DNA of 64,000 nucleotides from Kushneria konosiri (GCF_002155145.1 NZ_CP021323.1:2108001-2172000); one strand, 5' to 3'. Counted from the stretch's first letter, positions 1 through 12,194 are shown. A program made the numbers and translations. Notes: generated by a model not told the origin, from the sequence alone.

Positions 1-1
1 T

Positions 2-748
2 GGCTCTGCTGCCATCGCCATCTTTGTCTCCATGGTGCTCGATGGCTTTGATGGCCGTGTAGCCCGCATGACCAATACCCAAAGCGCTTTCGGTGAGGAG
101 TATGACAGCCTCGCGGACATGCTTTCCTTCGGGGTCGCCCCTGCCATCGTGGCTTTCGCATGGATACTTCAGGATATCGGCAACCTTGGCTGGATAGCGG
201 CCTTTGTTTATGTGGCCGGCGCAGCGCTGCGTCTGGCGCGCTTTAATGTCCAGATCGGCAGCACCGACAAGAAATGGTTCATCGGACTGCCCAGCCCGTC
301 GGCCGCTGCGGTTGTGGCAGGCTTTGTCTGGACCTTCCACAGCTTCGAGGCCACCGCCTTTGGCTTCAAGGTGCTCATGGCCATCATTGTGGCGGCCGTC
401 GGTATCCTGATGGTCAGCAACATCCGCTATTACAGCTTCAAGGAAGTGGATTTCAAAAGTCCTGTACCCTTTGTGTTCCTGCTGGCCATCGTACTGGCCT
501 TTGTTCTGATCTCGCTGGAACCCGCCATCATGCTGCTGCTGTTGTTTGGCAGCTATGCGGCATCCGGCCCGATCCTTGCCTTCATGCGTCGTACCGGCCA
601 TGCCAAACCCATTACCAGCGGCATCGCCAATACCGAAGAAGAGATGGAAACAGCCAATGCCGAAACTCCTGAAACATCAGCGCAGGCTGATGAGGCAGAG
701 GTGGCAGGCTCCTCAGAAACATCAAAAAATGGTGATGAAAGAAAATAG
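2..748 (+). CDS. pssA: CDP-diacylglycerol--serine O-phosphatidyltransferase, 5' end missing
   Basis: Makes phosphatidylserine from CDP-diacylglycerol and serine in the inner membrane, the first committed step to phosphatidylethanolamine. The reading frame is already open at the window edge, so the start and N-terminus lie outside; 248 codons remain. The CDP-alcohol phosphotransferase signature is complete: DGFDGRVAR, then a Gly eight residues later, then Asp pairs in EEYDSLADMLSFG. Several hydrophobic helices follow. The last roughly 50 residues are a Glu/Ala-rich hydrophilic tail, which looks like a lineage extension. The next feature is the rrn operon on the same strand. Family assignment is firm; the choice of PssA over the sister enzyme PgsA rests on the long multi-helix C-terminal part. 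Confidence 0.88.
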   Translation, partial: GSAAIAIFVSMVLDGFDGRVARMTNTQSAFGEEYDSLADMLSFGVAPAIVAFAWILQDIGNLGWIAAFVYVAGAALRLARFNVQIGSTDKKWFIGLPSPSAAAVVAGFVWTFHSFEATAFGFKVLMAIIVAAVGILMVSNIRYYSFKEVDFKSPVPFVFLLAIVLAFVLISLEPAIMLLLLFGSYAASGPILAFMRRTGHAKPITSGIANTEEEMETANAETPETSAQADEAEVAGSSETSKNGDERK

Positions 749-768
749 CCTTTTTTTAAAAGAAGGGG

Positions 769-795
769 TTGCACGAACCGGGGGTGATCTATAAA
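769..795 (+). promoter_or_regulatory. candidate rrn promoter P1
   Basis: TTGCAC at 769-774 and TATAAA at 790-795 are separated by 15 bp, about 400 bp before the 16S gene. An A/T-rich stretch at 751-764 lies just upstream, where an UP element would be. The spacing is 1 bp shorter than a typical rrn P1, so this is a candidate only. Confidence 0.5.
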
Positions 796-931
796 GTACG
801 CATCCGCTGCCACGGAGCACACGGCGACGAGGCAGCGGGGAAGTTAAGCAGGTGATTGTTTTGACTGGGGTTTTAGTCGCTCAATCAGGATTTCAAATCC
901 AGCCGCTGACTTCCGGATCGAAAAAAAGAGG

Positions 932-959
932 TTGACTTTTCGATCAAGGGCTGTAAAAT
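932..959 (+). promoter_or_regulatory. rrn promoter P2
   Basis: TTGACT at 932-937 and TAAAAT at 954-959 with a 16-bp spacer, followed by a GC-rich discriminator and a leader of about 230 nt to the 16S gene. An A-run (921-927) sits directly upstream. This is the best promoter-like sequence in the 749-1192 gap, which otherwise holds only leader sequence. Confidence 0.75.
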
Positions 960-1010
960 GCCCACTCTCTCGAAGCAGCCGCCAACGGCGACTGAGACAG
1001 CATCTTCGAG

Positions 1011-1023
1011 ACGCTCTTTAACA
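1011..1023 (+). promoter_or_regulatory. boxA antitermination site, 16S leader
   Basis: The sequence acgctctttaaca closely matches the rrn boxA consensus tgctctttaacaa and lies about 170 nt before the 16S gene, as expected for binding of the NusB/NusE antitermination complex to the leader RNA. Confidence 0.8.
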
Positions 1024-1026
1024 AGT

Positions 1027-1046
1027 CGATCAGGCAATTTGTGTGG
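1027..1046 (+). other. 5' half of 16S processing stem
   Basis: This 20-base segment is the exact reverse complement of 2759-2778, so in the precursor RNA the two halves pair to loop out 16S rRNA. Such stems are the RNase III cutting sites in bacterial rrn transcripts. Confidence 0.85.
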
Positions 1047-1192
1047 GCGTCTGGCTCGTGTGACACCAGTCACATAGATAATCGAGCAGACGAACACTCG
1101 TCAAGAGTACCAGTTTGAACTCGAGCCCGGATTGATTCGCCTTTCGAGACTGCCTTGGCAGTGTCGAATAAAGAATCTCAAAGCTTCAAAAT

Positions 1193-2728
<1,536 letters not shown>

Positions 2729-2758
2729 AACGACAAGTGTTCACGCGAACCAGCGCGT

Positions 2759-2778
2759 CCACACAAATTGCCTGATCG
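2759..2778 (+). other. 3' half of 16S processing stem
   Basis: Perfect 20-bp partner of 1027-1046, located 30 nt after the 16S 3' end and just before tRNA-Ile. Confidence 0.85.
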
Positions 2779-2796
2779 GATAGAGCGAAGATGCCT

Positions 2797-2873
<77 letters not shown>

Positions 2874-2880
2874 ACCTGTC

Positions 2881-2956
2881 GGGGCCTTAGCTCAGCTGGG
2901 AGAGCGCCTGCCTTGCACGCAGGAGGTCAGCGGTTCGATCCCGCTAGGCTCCACCA
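2881..2956 (+). tRNA. alaT: tRNA-Ala (TGC)
   Basis: 76-nt cloverleaf, 7 nt after tRNA-Ile. The acceptor GGGGCCT pairs with AGGCTCC, with an encoded ACCA end; the anticodon TGC is in cttgcacg, and the T-arm is ggttcgatcc. It is cotranscribed with the rRNAs. Confidence 0.97.
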
Positions 2957-3058
2957 TACAGCCCGGTGTCGGTATCTCGCTTTTACTGATGAAACCACAG
3001 TCAAAAGTCATGATGATGACACTCATCGACATGATTTCTGACTGTCTTTTTGACAGTA

Positions 3059-3072
3059 CGCTCTTTAACAAT
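3059..3072 (+). promoter_or_regulatory. boxA antitermination site, 23S leader
   Basis: The sequence cgctctttaacaat lies in the tRNA-Ala to 23S spacer, a second copy of the boxA seen before 16S. The rest of the 2957-3230 spacer shows no gene. Confidence 0.75.
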
Positions 3073-3230
3073 GTGGATCATGCTGACCTGTCGGTCGGTG
3101 AACACCTCTCGCCTACGAGAGTGTCGTGACCCGGCCGGCAGAAAACGTATAAATTTACCGTGGTACGTCATGTCGTACGTCACCCGGTAAATGTCGTGTG
3201 ATTGTGAGACCGGACCCCTTGGGGTTATAT

Positions 3231-6121
<2,891 letters not shown>

Positions 6122-6226
6122 ATAACACCCAAGTGGTTCGCATCACACGATGTTGGATACGATAGCGTATCGATCAGCATGATCCCGATTTTGACCCGCT
6201 GCCGAAAGGCAGCCGGTCTGCAGAAT

Positions 6227-6345
6227 TGTCTGACGACCATAGCGTGCCGGTCCCACCCGATCCCTTTCCGAACTCGGTAGTGAAACGGCTCCGCGCCGAT
6301 GGTAGTGTGGGGTCTCCCCATGTGAGAGTAGGTCATCGTCAGACA
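6227..6345 (+). rRNA. rrf: 5S ribosomal RNA
   Basis: About 119 nt. The terminal helix pairs tgtctgacga with tcgtcagaca; the conserved core includes ccgaactcggtagtgaaac and gatggtagtgtggggtctcc. It lies about 105 nt after 23S as the last gene of the operon. Confidence 0.95.
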
Positions 6346-6353
6346 CCCCTTCC

Positions 6354-6384
6354 GAACCCCGGTCCAATGGACCGGGGTTCTTTT
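6354..6384 (+). terminator. rrn operon terminator
   Basis: A 12-bp perfect hairpin (gaaccccggtcc, loop aat, then its complement) followed by tttt, 9 nt after 5S. Between this and the next gene (6385-6689) I see no gene, only an AT-rich inverted repeat at 6559-6582. Confidence 0.92.
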
Positions 6385-6558
6385 ATGTGCGCTCGAAAAA
6401 ACGGCCGGGCCCGACCCCGCCCCGTCACTGACGTGACCGGGCAGGGCGCGGGCTCAGTCGGCGCTGTCCTGTACGGCGAGGGCATCGAACAGGTCTTTGT
6501 TCATTGTCGTTGTTCTATCTCTGATGTCAGATGCCTATCACCAAACGCATTGTTTATA

Positions 6559-6582
6559 TGGAAAAATCAGTCTTTTTCCATG
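6559..6582. repeat. AT-rich inverted repeat in an intergenic gap
   Basis: atggaaaaa and tttttccat flank a 6-base loop, giving a 9-bp palindromic stem about 110 bp before the small lipoprotein gene. It could be an operator or a weak hairpin; nothing in the sequence decides this. Confidence 0.4.
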
Positions 6583-6689
6583 CAAAGAGACTTGGTATTA
6601 ATCCGTTTTTTGCACCACAATGATCAGGCAAGTGCCCGAGGGCCGGGTACATCGTTGATGCAATAAAGACAGTAGGCAAGGGAGAGCTG

Positions 6690-6977
6690 ATGATGAAGAA
6701 GACACTGGGCGTTTTGCTGGCTGCAATGCTGGTATTTGCTGTGGCCGGTTGTGACAATGATGACGGCCCCGCCGAAGAAACCGGCGCCAAGATTGATAAC
6801 GCCGCTGACAATGCTGGTGATGCTGCCAGCGACGCTGCTGATTCCATGGGTGATGCTACCAGCGATGCAGCTGACTCTGTTGGTGATGCTGCCAGTGATG
6901 CTGCTGACTCCACGGGTCAGGCCATGGAAGATGCCGGTGACTCCATCAGCGACAGCGCTGAAGAGCACAGCAACTGA
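6690..6977 (+). CDS. small acidic lipoprotein with 11-residue repeats
   Basis: Unrecognised 95-residue protein. Residues 1-20 form a lipoprotein signal (MMKKTLGVLL..., lipobox AVAGC with lipidated Cys21), so it should be anchored in the envelope. From about residue 43 to 86 there are four tandem 11-residue units of the type GDAASDAADSM, rich in Ala, Asp and Ser. Such hendecads favour a long amphipathic helix and recall the 11-mers of late-embryogenesis-abundant proteins, but the match is only in style. Two adjacent ATG codons follow a gggag Shine-Dalgarno sequence; the second (6693) has better spacing. It is alone between the rrn terminator and its own terminator. A role in salt or desiccation tolerance is only a guess. 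Confidence 0.75.
   Translation: MMKKTLGVLLAAMLVFAVAGCDNDDGPAEETGAKIDNAADNAGDAASDAADSMGDATSDAADSVGDAASDAADSTGQAMEDAGDSISDSAEEHSN
6816..6947 (+). repeat. four tandem 33-bp coding repeats
   Basis: The DNA encoding residues 43-86 of the small lipoprotein consists of four diverged 33-bp units. Three are near-identical at protein level (GDAxSDAADSx) and the fourth is more diverged (GQAMEDAGDSI). Tandem coding repeats of this size can vary in copy number between strains. Confidence 0.8.
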
Positions 6978-7002
6978 TCTACCTTTCGTAGCGTAGAGAA
7001 GA

Positions 7003-7043
7003 AAAAAGCCTCCAGACCATGGACCATGGTCTGGAGGCTTTTT
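7003..7043. terminator. bidirectional terminator between two small lipoprotein genes
   Basis: A near-perfect palindrome centred on catggaccatg: aaaaagcctccagaccatgg on the left and its complement ending in ggcttttt on the right. The T-run on each strand suits both convergent genes (ends 6977 and 7084). Confidence 0.92.
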
Positions 7044-7083
7044 GCCATGGGGCAACGCCTGTATCCTGCCCCCGATTAATCCA

Positions 7084-7296
7084 TTACTGGGCGCTGGCTG
7101 CACCCACAGCGGCACCCGCAGCACCGCCAATCAGGGCGCCGGTACCTGCACTGCCACCCGTGACCGCGCCTGCTGCTGCGCCTGTCAAACCGCCAATACC
7201 TGCCCCTTGTGCTGCGCTACGCCCCGTTGGGCTACTGCAGGCAGTCAGAAGGGTGAGTGCTCCTACAACGCTCATTACCAGAATGCTCTTATGCAT
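7084..7296 (-). CDS. glycine-zipper lipoprotein
   Basis: A 70-residue envelope protein. The start at 7296 (MHKSILVMS...) is chosen for the aaggag sequence 6 nt upstream; a longer in-frame reading lacks this. A lipoprotein signal ends at LLTAC with Cys20 as the lipidated residue. The mature part is almost only Gly and Ala with Gly every four residues (GAGIGGLTGAAAGAVTGG...), a glycine-zipper pattern that packs helices or inserts in membrane. Related small proteins (YmgG/OsmB-like) are often stress-induced. Exact function unknown. It is convergent with the repeat lipoprotein. Confidence 0.8.
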   Translation of the reverse strand: MHKSILVMSVVGALTLLTACSSPTGRSAAQGAGIGGLTGAAAGAVTGGSAGTGALIGGAAGAAVGAASAQ

Positions 7297-7407
7297 GTAT
7301 GTCTCCTTGCAGGCCTTGTATAAAAGAGAGTCGAATCTCACCACTATCGGCCCACGCCCTGAGTTCTTTATACGCCTGAAAATATATGCCCGAAAACCCT
7401 GAATATA

Positions 7408-7434
7408 AAAAGCCCTGCACTGGGCAGGGCTTTA
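7408..7434 (-). terminator. nrdB terminator
   Basis: The stem aaagccctgc / gcagggcttt with a 5-base loop lies 70 nt beyond the nrdB stop on the minus strand, with T-rich flanks on both strands. It separates nrdAB from the glycine-zipper gene. Confidence 0.85.
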
Positions 7435-7500
7435 TAAATCAGGACTTTTGTTGGGATCAGCCTGGTCCCCGCTGGCTGGCAGGGACCATATAATGCTGCC

Positions 7501-8607
7501 TTAGTCCCAGGTCAGCGCGCCGCCGGTCTGATATTCGGTGACTCGCGTCTCAAAGAAGTTCTTTTCCTTGGGCAGGTCAATCAGTTCCGACATCCAGGGG
7601 AACGGATTTTCCACGTCATCAAAGAGCAGACCCAGACCGATCTGTTCACTGCGGCGATTGGCGATGAACTGCATGTACTGTTCGGTAAGCTCTGCATTCA
7701 GCCCGAGGATGCCGCGTGGCATGGTTTCACGACCGTAGGCCGCTTCAAGCTGGTAGGCTTCCATCAGCATGCCGCGTACTTCCTGCTGGAAGGCGTCATC
7801 CCACAGGTGCGGGTTTTCGATCTTGATCTGGTTGATGCAGTCGATGCCGAAGTTCAGGTGAATCGACTCATCGCGCAGGATGTACTGATACTGCTCGGCG
7901 ATGCCCACCATCTTGTTGCGACGCCCCAATGCCAGGATCTGAGCAAAGCCGGTGTAAAACCACATGCCTTCAAACACGACATAGAAGGCTACCAGTGCGC
8001 GCAAAAATGCCTGATCACGTTCAACGGTACCGGTGGTGAAGCTCGGATCTTCCAGCGCCTGTGTGTACTTGAGCGCCCAGGCATCCTTGTCGGTAATCGA
8101 GGGGATTTCCCGATACATGTTGAAGAGCTCACCCTCATCCAGACCCAGTGATGTGCAGATATACTGGAAGGTATGTGTGTGAATGGCTTCTTCAAAGGCC
8201 TGACGAAGCAGGTACTGACGGCATTCCGGATTGGTAATGTTGCGATAGACGGCCAGTACGATGTTATTGGCCACCAGTGATTCGGCGGTCGCAAAAAAGC
8301 CAAGGTTGCGCTTGAGCATCAGCACTTCGTCTTCGGTCAGCCCCTGTGGGCTGTTCACCGGGGCACGCCATGTGGCGATATCGCCCTGCATGGAAACTTC
8401 AGTCGGCATCCAGTGATTATTGCAACCGGAGAGATACTTTTCCCAGGCCCAGCTGTACTTCAGCGGCAGCAGCTGATTGACGTCGCTTTGTGCATTGATC
8501 ATGGCCTTCTGGCTGGCATCGATACGCTGAGCGCCTACCTGAATTTCGCCCAGACCGCTGTTATCGACCTGATCATTGTCATCGGTGAATAGCGTTGTCT
8601 CTTGCAT
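7501..8607 (-). CDS. nrdB: ribonucleoside-diphosphate reductase, beta subunit (class Ic-like)
   Basis: Small subunit of class I ribonucleotide reductase; it makes the oxidant that starts reduction of NDPs to dNDPs in NrdA. 368 residues from the ATG at 8607, which has aagggag 7 nt upstream. Dimetal ligands by hand alignment: Glu109, Glu140, His143, Glu213, Glu247, His250. The position of the E. coli radical Tyr122 is Phe147 (motif EEAIHTHTF), and the first ligand is Glu, not the Asp84 of E. coli. The ligand spacing (31, 3, 70, 34, 3) equals that of the Chlamydia trachomatis R2 protein, which uses a Mn/Fe site and no tyrosyl radical. The C-terminal tail should bind NrdA. Downstream partner of nrdA, 98 bp apart. 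Family certain; class Ic chemistry inferred. Confidence 0.95.
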   Translation of the reverse strand: MQETTLFTDDNDQVDNSGLGEIQVGAQRIDASQKAMINAQSDVNQLLPLKYSWAWEKYLSGCNNHWMPTEVSMQGDIATWRAPVNSPQGLTEDEVLMLKRNLGFFATAESLVANNIVLAVYRNITNPECRQYLLRQAFEEAIHTHTFQYICTSLGLDEGELFNMYREIPSITDKDAWALKYTQALEDPSFTTGTVERDQAFLRALVAFYVVFEGMWFYTGFAQILALGRRNKMVGIAEQYQYILRDESIHLNFGIDCINQIKIENPHLWDDAFQQEVRGMLMEAYQLEAAYGRETMPRGILGLNAELTEQYMQFIANRRSEQIGLGLLFDDVENPFPWMSELIDLPKEKNFFETRVTEYQTGGALTWD

Positions 8608-8705
8608 CGTTTTCTCCCTTGCCATCGCCTGACCGTATCAACGGTGAGGGTGGTCCTGAATTCGGTAGACGATGACCCGAACGGGTCATCGTCGTATTGA
8701 TCAAA

Positions 8706-11606
8706 TTACTGGCAGGCTTCGCAGTCCGGATCATCAAGTGAGCAGGCCAGCGGCGGTGCCGAGCCCAGGGGCTGCTGGGGAGCCTGCGAGGCTTCCGATG
8801 AGGGCGAGGATGCCGGCTGAGGTGTCGGTGCGTTGGGCTTGACGCCGGTCAGCTTGCCGTCTGTTCCCTTGAGCGTTGATTTCTCAAGTCGGGTCGAAGC
8901 CTGTGCACGGAGGTAGTAGGTCGTCTTCAGACCCAACTGCCACGCCATTCGATAGGTGGTATCCAGCTTGCGACCCGAAACCCCGCTGATGTAGAGATTC
9001 AGGGACTGGGCCTGATCAATCCACTTCTGACGACGCGAGGCAGCCTCGACAATCCAGCGTGCTTCGATCTCGAAAGCCGTGGCGTAGCGCTGCTTGAGAT
9101 CGTCCGGAATACGGTCGATCGGCTGAAGCGAGCCATCGTAGTACTTGAGGTCATTGATCATGACTTCATCCCACAGGCCGCGCTCCTTGAGCGCATGAAC
9201 CATGTGCGAGTTGACGACGGTGAACTCGCCCGACAGGTTCGATTTCACATACAGGTTCTGATAGGTCGGCTCGATCGACTGCGTCACACCACAGATATTG
9301 GAAATGGTGGCCGTGGGTGCGATGGCCATGACGTTGGAATTACGCATGCCCTGACGACGGACCTTGTCGCGGATGCGATCCCAGTCCTGCGTGGTGGACG
9401 TATCCATCTGCACATACTGTTCGCCACGCTCGCGCTGGAGGTCAAGAATCGAGTCGATGGGCAGCACGCCCTGACTCCAGAGCGAACCTTCATAGGATTC
9501 ATAATGGCCGCGCTCGGCTGCCAGGTCGCTGGACGCTTCAATGGCGTGATAGCTGATCAGCTCCATGGAGTGATCGGCAAAGGTCACGGCATCATCGGAA
9601 GCGTAGGCGATCCCTTGCTTGTAGAGCGCGTCCTGAAAGCCCATCAGACCCAGACCAACCGGACGGTGACGGAAGTTGGAGCGCCTGGCCTGCGGCACGG
9701 CGTAGTAGTTGATGTCGATAACGTTATCGAGCATGCGAACGGCCGTCTTGACCGAGCGCTTGAGCTTTTCGCTGTCCAGCTGACCATCGACCACGTGGGC
9801 GGCCAGGTTGATCGATCCCAGGTTGCACACTGCAATTTCGTCGACGCTGGTATTGAGCGTGATCTCGGTGCACAGGTTGGACGAGTGCACGACGCCGGCA
9901 TGACGCTGCGGGCTGCGCAGGTTGCACGGATCCTTGAACGTGATCCAGGGATGGCCTGTTTCAAACAGCATCGACAGCATCTTGCGCCACAGATCCTTGG
10001 CCTGAACGCGCTTGAACAGCGTGATCTCGCCGGTCTGCGTCATGGCTTCGTACTCTTCATAACGCTTTTCAAACGCCGCGCCATAAAGATCATGCAGGTC
10101 AGGGCAGGTGGCCGGTGAAAACAGCGTCCATTCCTTTTCTTCGCTGACGCGCTTCATGAACAGGTCCGGCACCCAGTTGGCCGTATTCATGTCGTGCGTA
10201 CGGCGACGATCATCGCCGGTGTTCTTGCGAAGCTCGAGGAATTCCTCGACGTCCATATGCCAGGTTTCCAGGTACGAGCAGACTGCGCCCTTGCGCTTGC
10301 CGCCCTGGTTGACCGCTACGGCCGTGTCGTTGACAACCTTGAGAAAGGGCACAACACCCTGAGACTTGCCGTTGGTGCCCTTGATATAGGAGCCCAGAGC
10401 ACGCACCGGTGTCCAGTCGTTGCCAAGGCCGCCGGCCCACTTGGAGAGCATGGCGTTATCACGGATGGCACCGTAGATGCCTTCAAGGTTGTCCGGAACG
10501 GTAGTCAGGTAGCATGAGGACAGCTGGCTGCGCACGGTACCGGCGTTGAACAGCGTAGGCGTCGAGGTCATGTAATCGAAACTCGACAGCAGCTCATAAA
10601 ACTCGATGGCGCGCGCTTCGCGATCCTGCTCGTTCAGAGAGAGGCCCATGGCGACACGCATGAACATGACCTGCGGCAGTTCGTAACGAACGCCATCGCG
10701 GTGCAGGAAGTAGCGGTCGTAAAGCGTCTGCAGGCCCAGATAGGTGAACTGATTGTCACGCTCATGGCTCAGGGCATCACCGAGACGCTCAAGGTCGAAT
10801 TCGGCCAGTACCGGATCAAGCTGCTCGAATTCGATGCCGCGCTTGATATAGTTTTTGAAAGCCGGCTTGTAGAGCGTGGCCATGTCACCAAAGGTGGCTT
10901 CCTGGGCAACTTCCAGGAAGGAGAGCGCCTCACGACGCAGATTGTCCTGCAAAAGACGCGCGGTCACGAAGGTATAGTTGGGCTCCTTCTCGACCAGCAT
11001 GCGCGCGGTCATCATCAGTGCCGTGGCGACGCCATCGGGAGTCACGCCGTCGTAGAGGTTGCGCAGTGATTCATCGACGATGCGACGCACTTCCACGTTA
11101 TCCAGATCTGCGCAGGCTTCGGTGACCAGCGTTTCAATACGGGCCAGATCCAGCGGGCGGCGGCTGCCGTCAGGCTGTGTGACATTGATGGTGGGGTGGG
11201 GCTTTTCGATGCCCTGATGCTGAGCGGCGCGAGCGCGGGCATGCTCTTCGCGATACAGCACGTAGGCACGTGCCACCTTGTGCTCGCCCGAGCGCATCAA
11301 TGCCAGCTCGACCTGATCCTGAATATCCTCGATATGCAGGGTGCCACCTTCGGGCATACGACGTGCAAACGTCTCCATGATGGACTGCGTCAGCTGCTCC
11401 ACCAGCTCGCGAATACGCGAAGAGCCGGCGGCGTTGTCGCCTTCCACGGCCAGAAAGGCCTTGCTCATGGCCACGGAGATCTTGCTCGCATCAAAGGTGG
11501 CGGTATCACCGGTACGCTTGATGACGCGCAGTTGCTGATCGGACTTGCGCGTATGAGCATCATCAAAGGTTGATGAGGTATCACGCTCTGTATGCGAGGT
11601 TTCCAT
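8706..11606 (-). CDS. nrdA: ribonucleoside-diphosphate reductase, alpha subunit
   Basis: Catalytic subunit of class I ribonucleotide reductase, 966 residues from the ATG at 11606 (aggaagg upstream; 27 further in-frame codons upstream are ignored). An N-terminal ATP-cone occupies about residues 26-123 (RVIKRTGDTATFDASKI), and a second cone-like region about 139-218, as in the long NrdA of Pseudomonas. Catalytic residues seen: Cys365 (SSCYL), Asn577-Cys579-Glu581 (NLCTE), Cys594 (VCNLGS), Tyr897-Tyr898 (TTYYLRAQ) and the C-terminal redox pair Cys962/Cys965 (CEAC) reached through a flexible Pro/Ser/Gln-rich linker. Followed by nrdB in one operon. Tandem NrdR boxes upstream indicate repression when dATP is high. 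Confidence 0.97.
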   Translation of the reverse strand: METSHTERDTSSTFDDAHTRKSDQQLRVIKRTGDTATFDASKISVAMSKAFLAVEGDNAAGSSRIRELVEQLTQSIMETFARRMPEGGTLHIEDIQDQVELALMRSGEHKVARAYVLYREEHARARAAQHQGIEKPHPTINVTQPDGSRRPLDLARIETLVTEACADLDNVEVRRIVDESLRNLYDGVTPDGVATALMMTARMLVEKEPNYTFVTARLLQDNLRREALSFLEVAQEATFGDMATLYKPAFKNYIKRGIEFEQLDPVLAEFDLERLGDALSHERDNQFTYLGLQTLYDRYFLHRDGVRYELPQVMFMRVAMGLSLNEQDREARAIEFYELLSSFDYMTSTPTLFNAGTVRSQLSSCYLTTVPDNLEGIYGAIRDNAMLSKWAGGLGNDWTPVRALGSYIKGTNGKSQGVVPFLKVVNDTAVAVNQGGKRKGAVCSYLETWHMDVEEFLELRKNTGDDRRRTHDMNTANWVPDLFMKRVSEEKEWTLFSPATCPDLHDLYGAAFEKRYEEYEAMTQTGEITLFKRVQAKDLWRKMLSMLFETGHPWITFKDPCNLRSPQRHAGVVHSSNLCTEITLNTSVDEIAVCNLGSINLAAHVVDGQLDSEKLKRSVKTAVRMLDNVIDINYYAVPQARRSNFRHRPVGLGLMGFQDALYKQGIAYASDDAVTFADHSMELISYHAIEASSDLAAERGHYESYEGSLWSQGVLPIDSILDLQRERGEQYVQMDTSTTQDWDRIRDKVRRQGMRNSNVMAIAPTATISNICGVTQSIEPTYQNLYVKSNLSGEFTVVNSHMVHALKERGLWDEVMINDLKYYDGSLQPIDRIPDDLKQRYATAFEIEARWIVEAASRRQKWIDQAQSLNLYISGVSGRKLDTTYRMAWQLGLKTTYYLRAQASTRLEKSTLKGTDGKLTGVKPNAPTPQPASSPSSEASQAPQQPLGSAPPLACSLDDPDCEACQ

Positions 11607-11736
11607 AACGTTACCTTCCTGCCGTAAGGTCAAAACCATGCCGTGCCTGTCATTTGCGCAATGAAAAACAGACAGCAACAGGGTCAAAAAATTGGATTGA
11701 AGGGTATTGACACCGGGTAAGTGTTTTTGCTTCTAA

Positions 11737-11783
11737 ACACTACATGGTGTGTCTTCTCAAAAAGTAGGCACAATATAGTGTGT
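11737..11783 (-). promoter_or_regulatory. tandem NrdR boxes upstream of nrdAB
   Basis: Two 16-bp palindromic elements, acactacatggtgtgt (11737-11752) and gcacaatatagtgtgt (11768-11783), match the NrdR box acaCwATATaTwGtgt. Their starts are 31 bp apart, that is three helical turns, the spacing known for paired NrdR boxes. They lie 130-180 bp before nrdA and probably overlap its promoter. Confidence 0.85.
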
Positions 11784-11820
11784 CTGGAAGAACGTCTCAA
11801 CACGAAAAGGTGGGGTATTC

Positions 11821-11829
11821 TGTGGACAA
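11821..11829. promoter_or_regulatory. possible DnaA box upstream of nrdAB
   Basis: tgtggacaa is the complement of ttgtccaca, one mismatch from the DnaA box ttatccaca. In E. coli, DnaA boxes act at the nrdAB promoter, but a single 9-mer is weak evidence. Confidence 0.35.
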
Positions 11830-11881
11830 GTTGTGCTTATTTTTCTGAAAGCCCTGTAATGACTGGAGTATTTGCAGTTAC

Positions 11882-12013
11882 ATGAAAAAATCTGCGAGCC
11901 ATGTGGTGTTTTGTCGCGAATATTTCAGCTGGTTCAGTGACACGCTGGCAGGCGGCATACCGATCGAAATTCATGCCGATCAGAGCCTGCTGATGAGAAT
12001 CGTGTGCAAATAG
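11882..12013 (+). CDS. possible 43-residue small ORF in the nrdA-rstA gap
   Basis: An open frame MKKSASHVVFCREYF... ending in MRIVCK inside the 588-bp gap between nrdA and rstA. A ggag lies 16 nt upstream, too far for good initiation, and there is no recognisable family. It may be chance. The rest of the gap holds the NrdR boxes and a hairpin. Confidence 0.18.
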   Translation: MKKSASHVVFCREYFSWFSDTLAGGIPIEIHADQSLLMRIVCK

Positions 12014-12120
12014 GTGGCTTCTGTATGGGCAGTTTCGTGTAACAGTGGCACAATGTTGCCAAATTTGAACGACCGTTGGGTTTAAAGGTCACATGTATTT
12101 ATCGCTGTCTGCCTGTCGTA

Positions 12121-12141
12121 TGCCCGGGCGCTGCCCGGGCA
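12121..12141 (+). repeat. GC-rich inverted repeat before rstA
   Basis: tgcccgggc and its complement with a 3-base loop, about 53 bp before the rstA start. No T-run follows, so it is more likely a leader hairpin or an operator for autoregulation than a terminator. Confidence 0.4.
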
Positions 12142-12194
12142 ACATGCCGGTGACGGCACGGAAGCTTCTTTATCAATGATCGGACGGACGAGCC

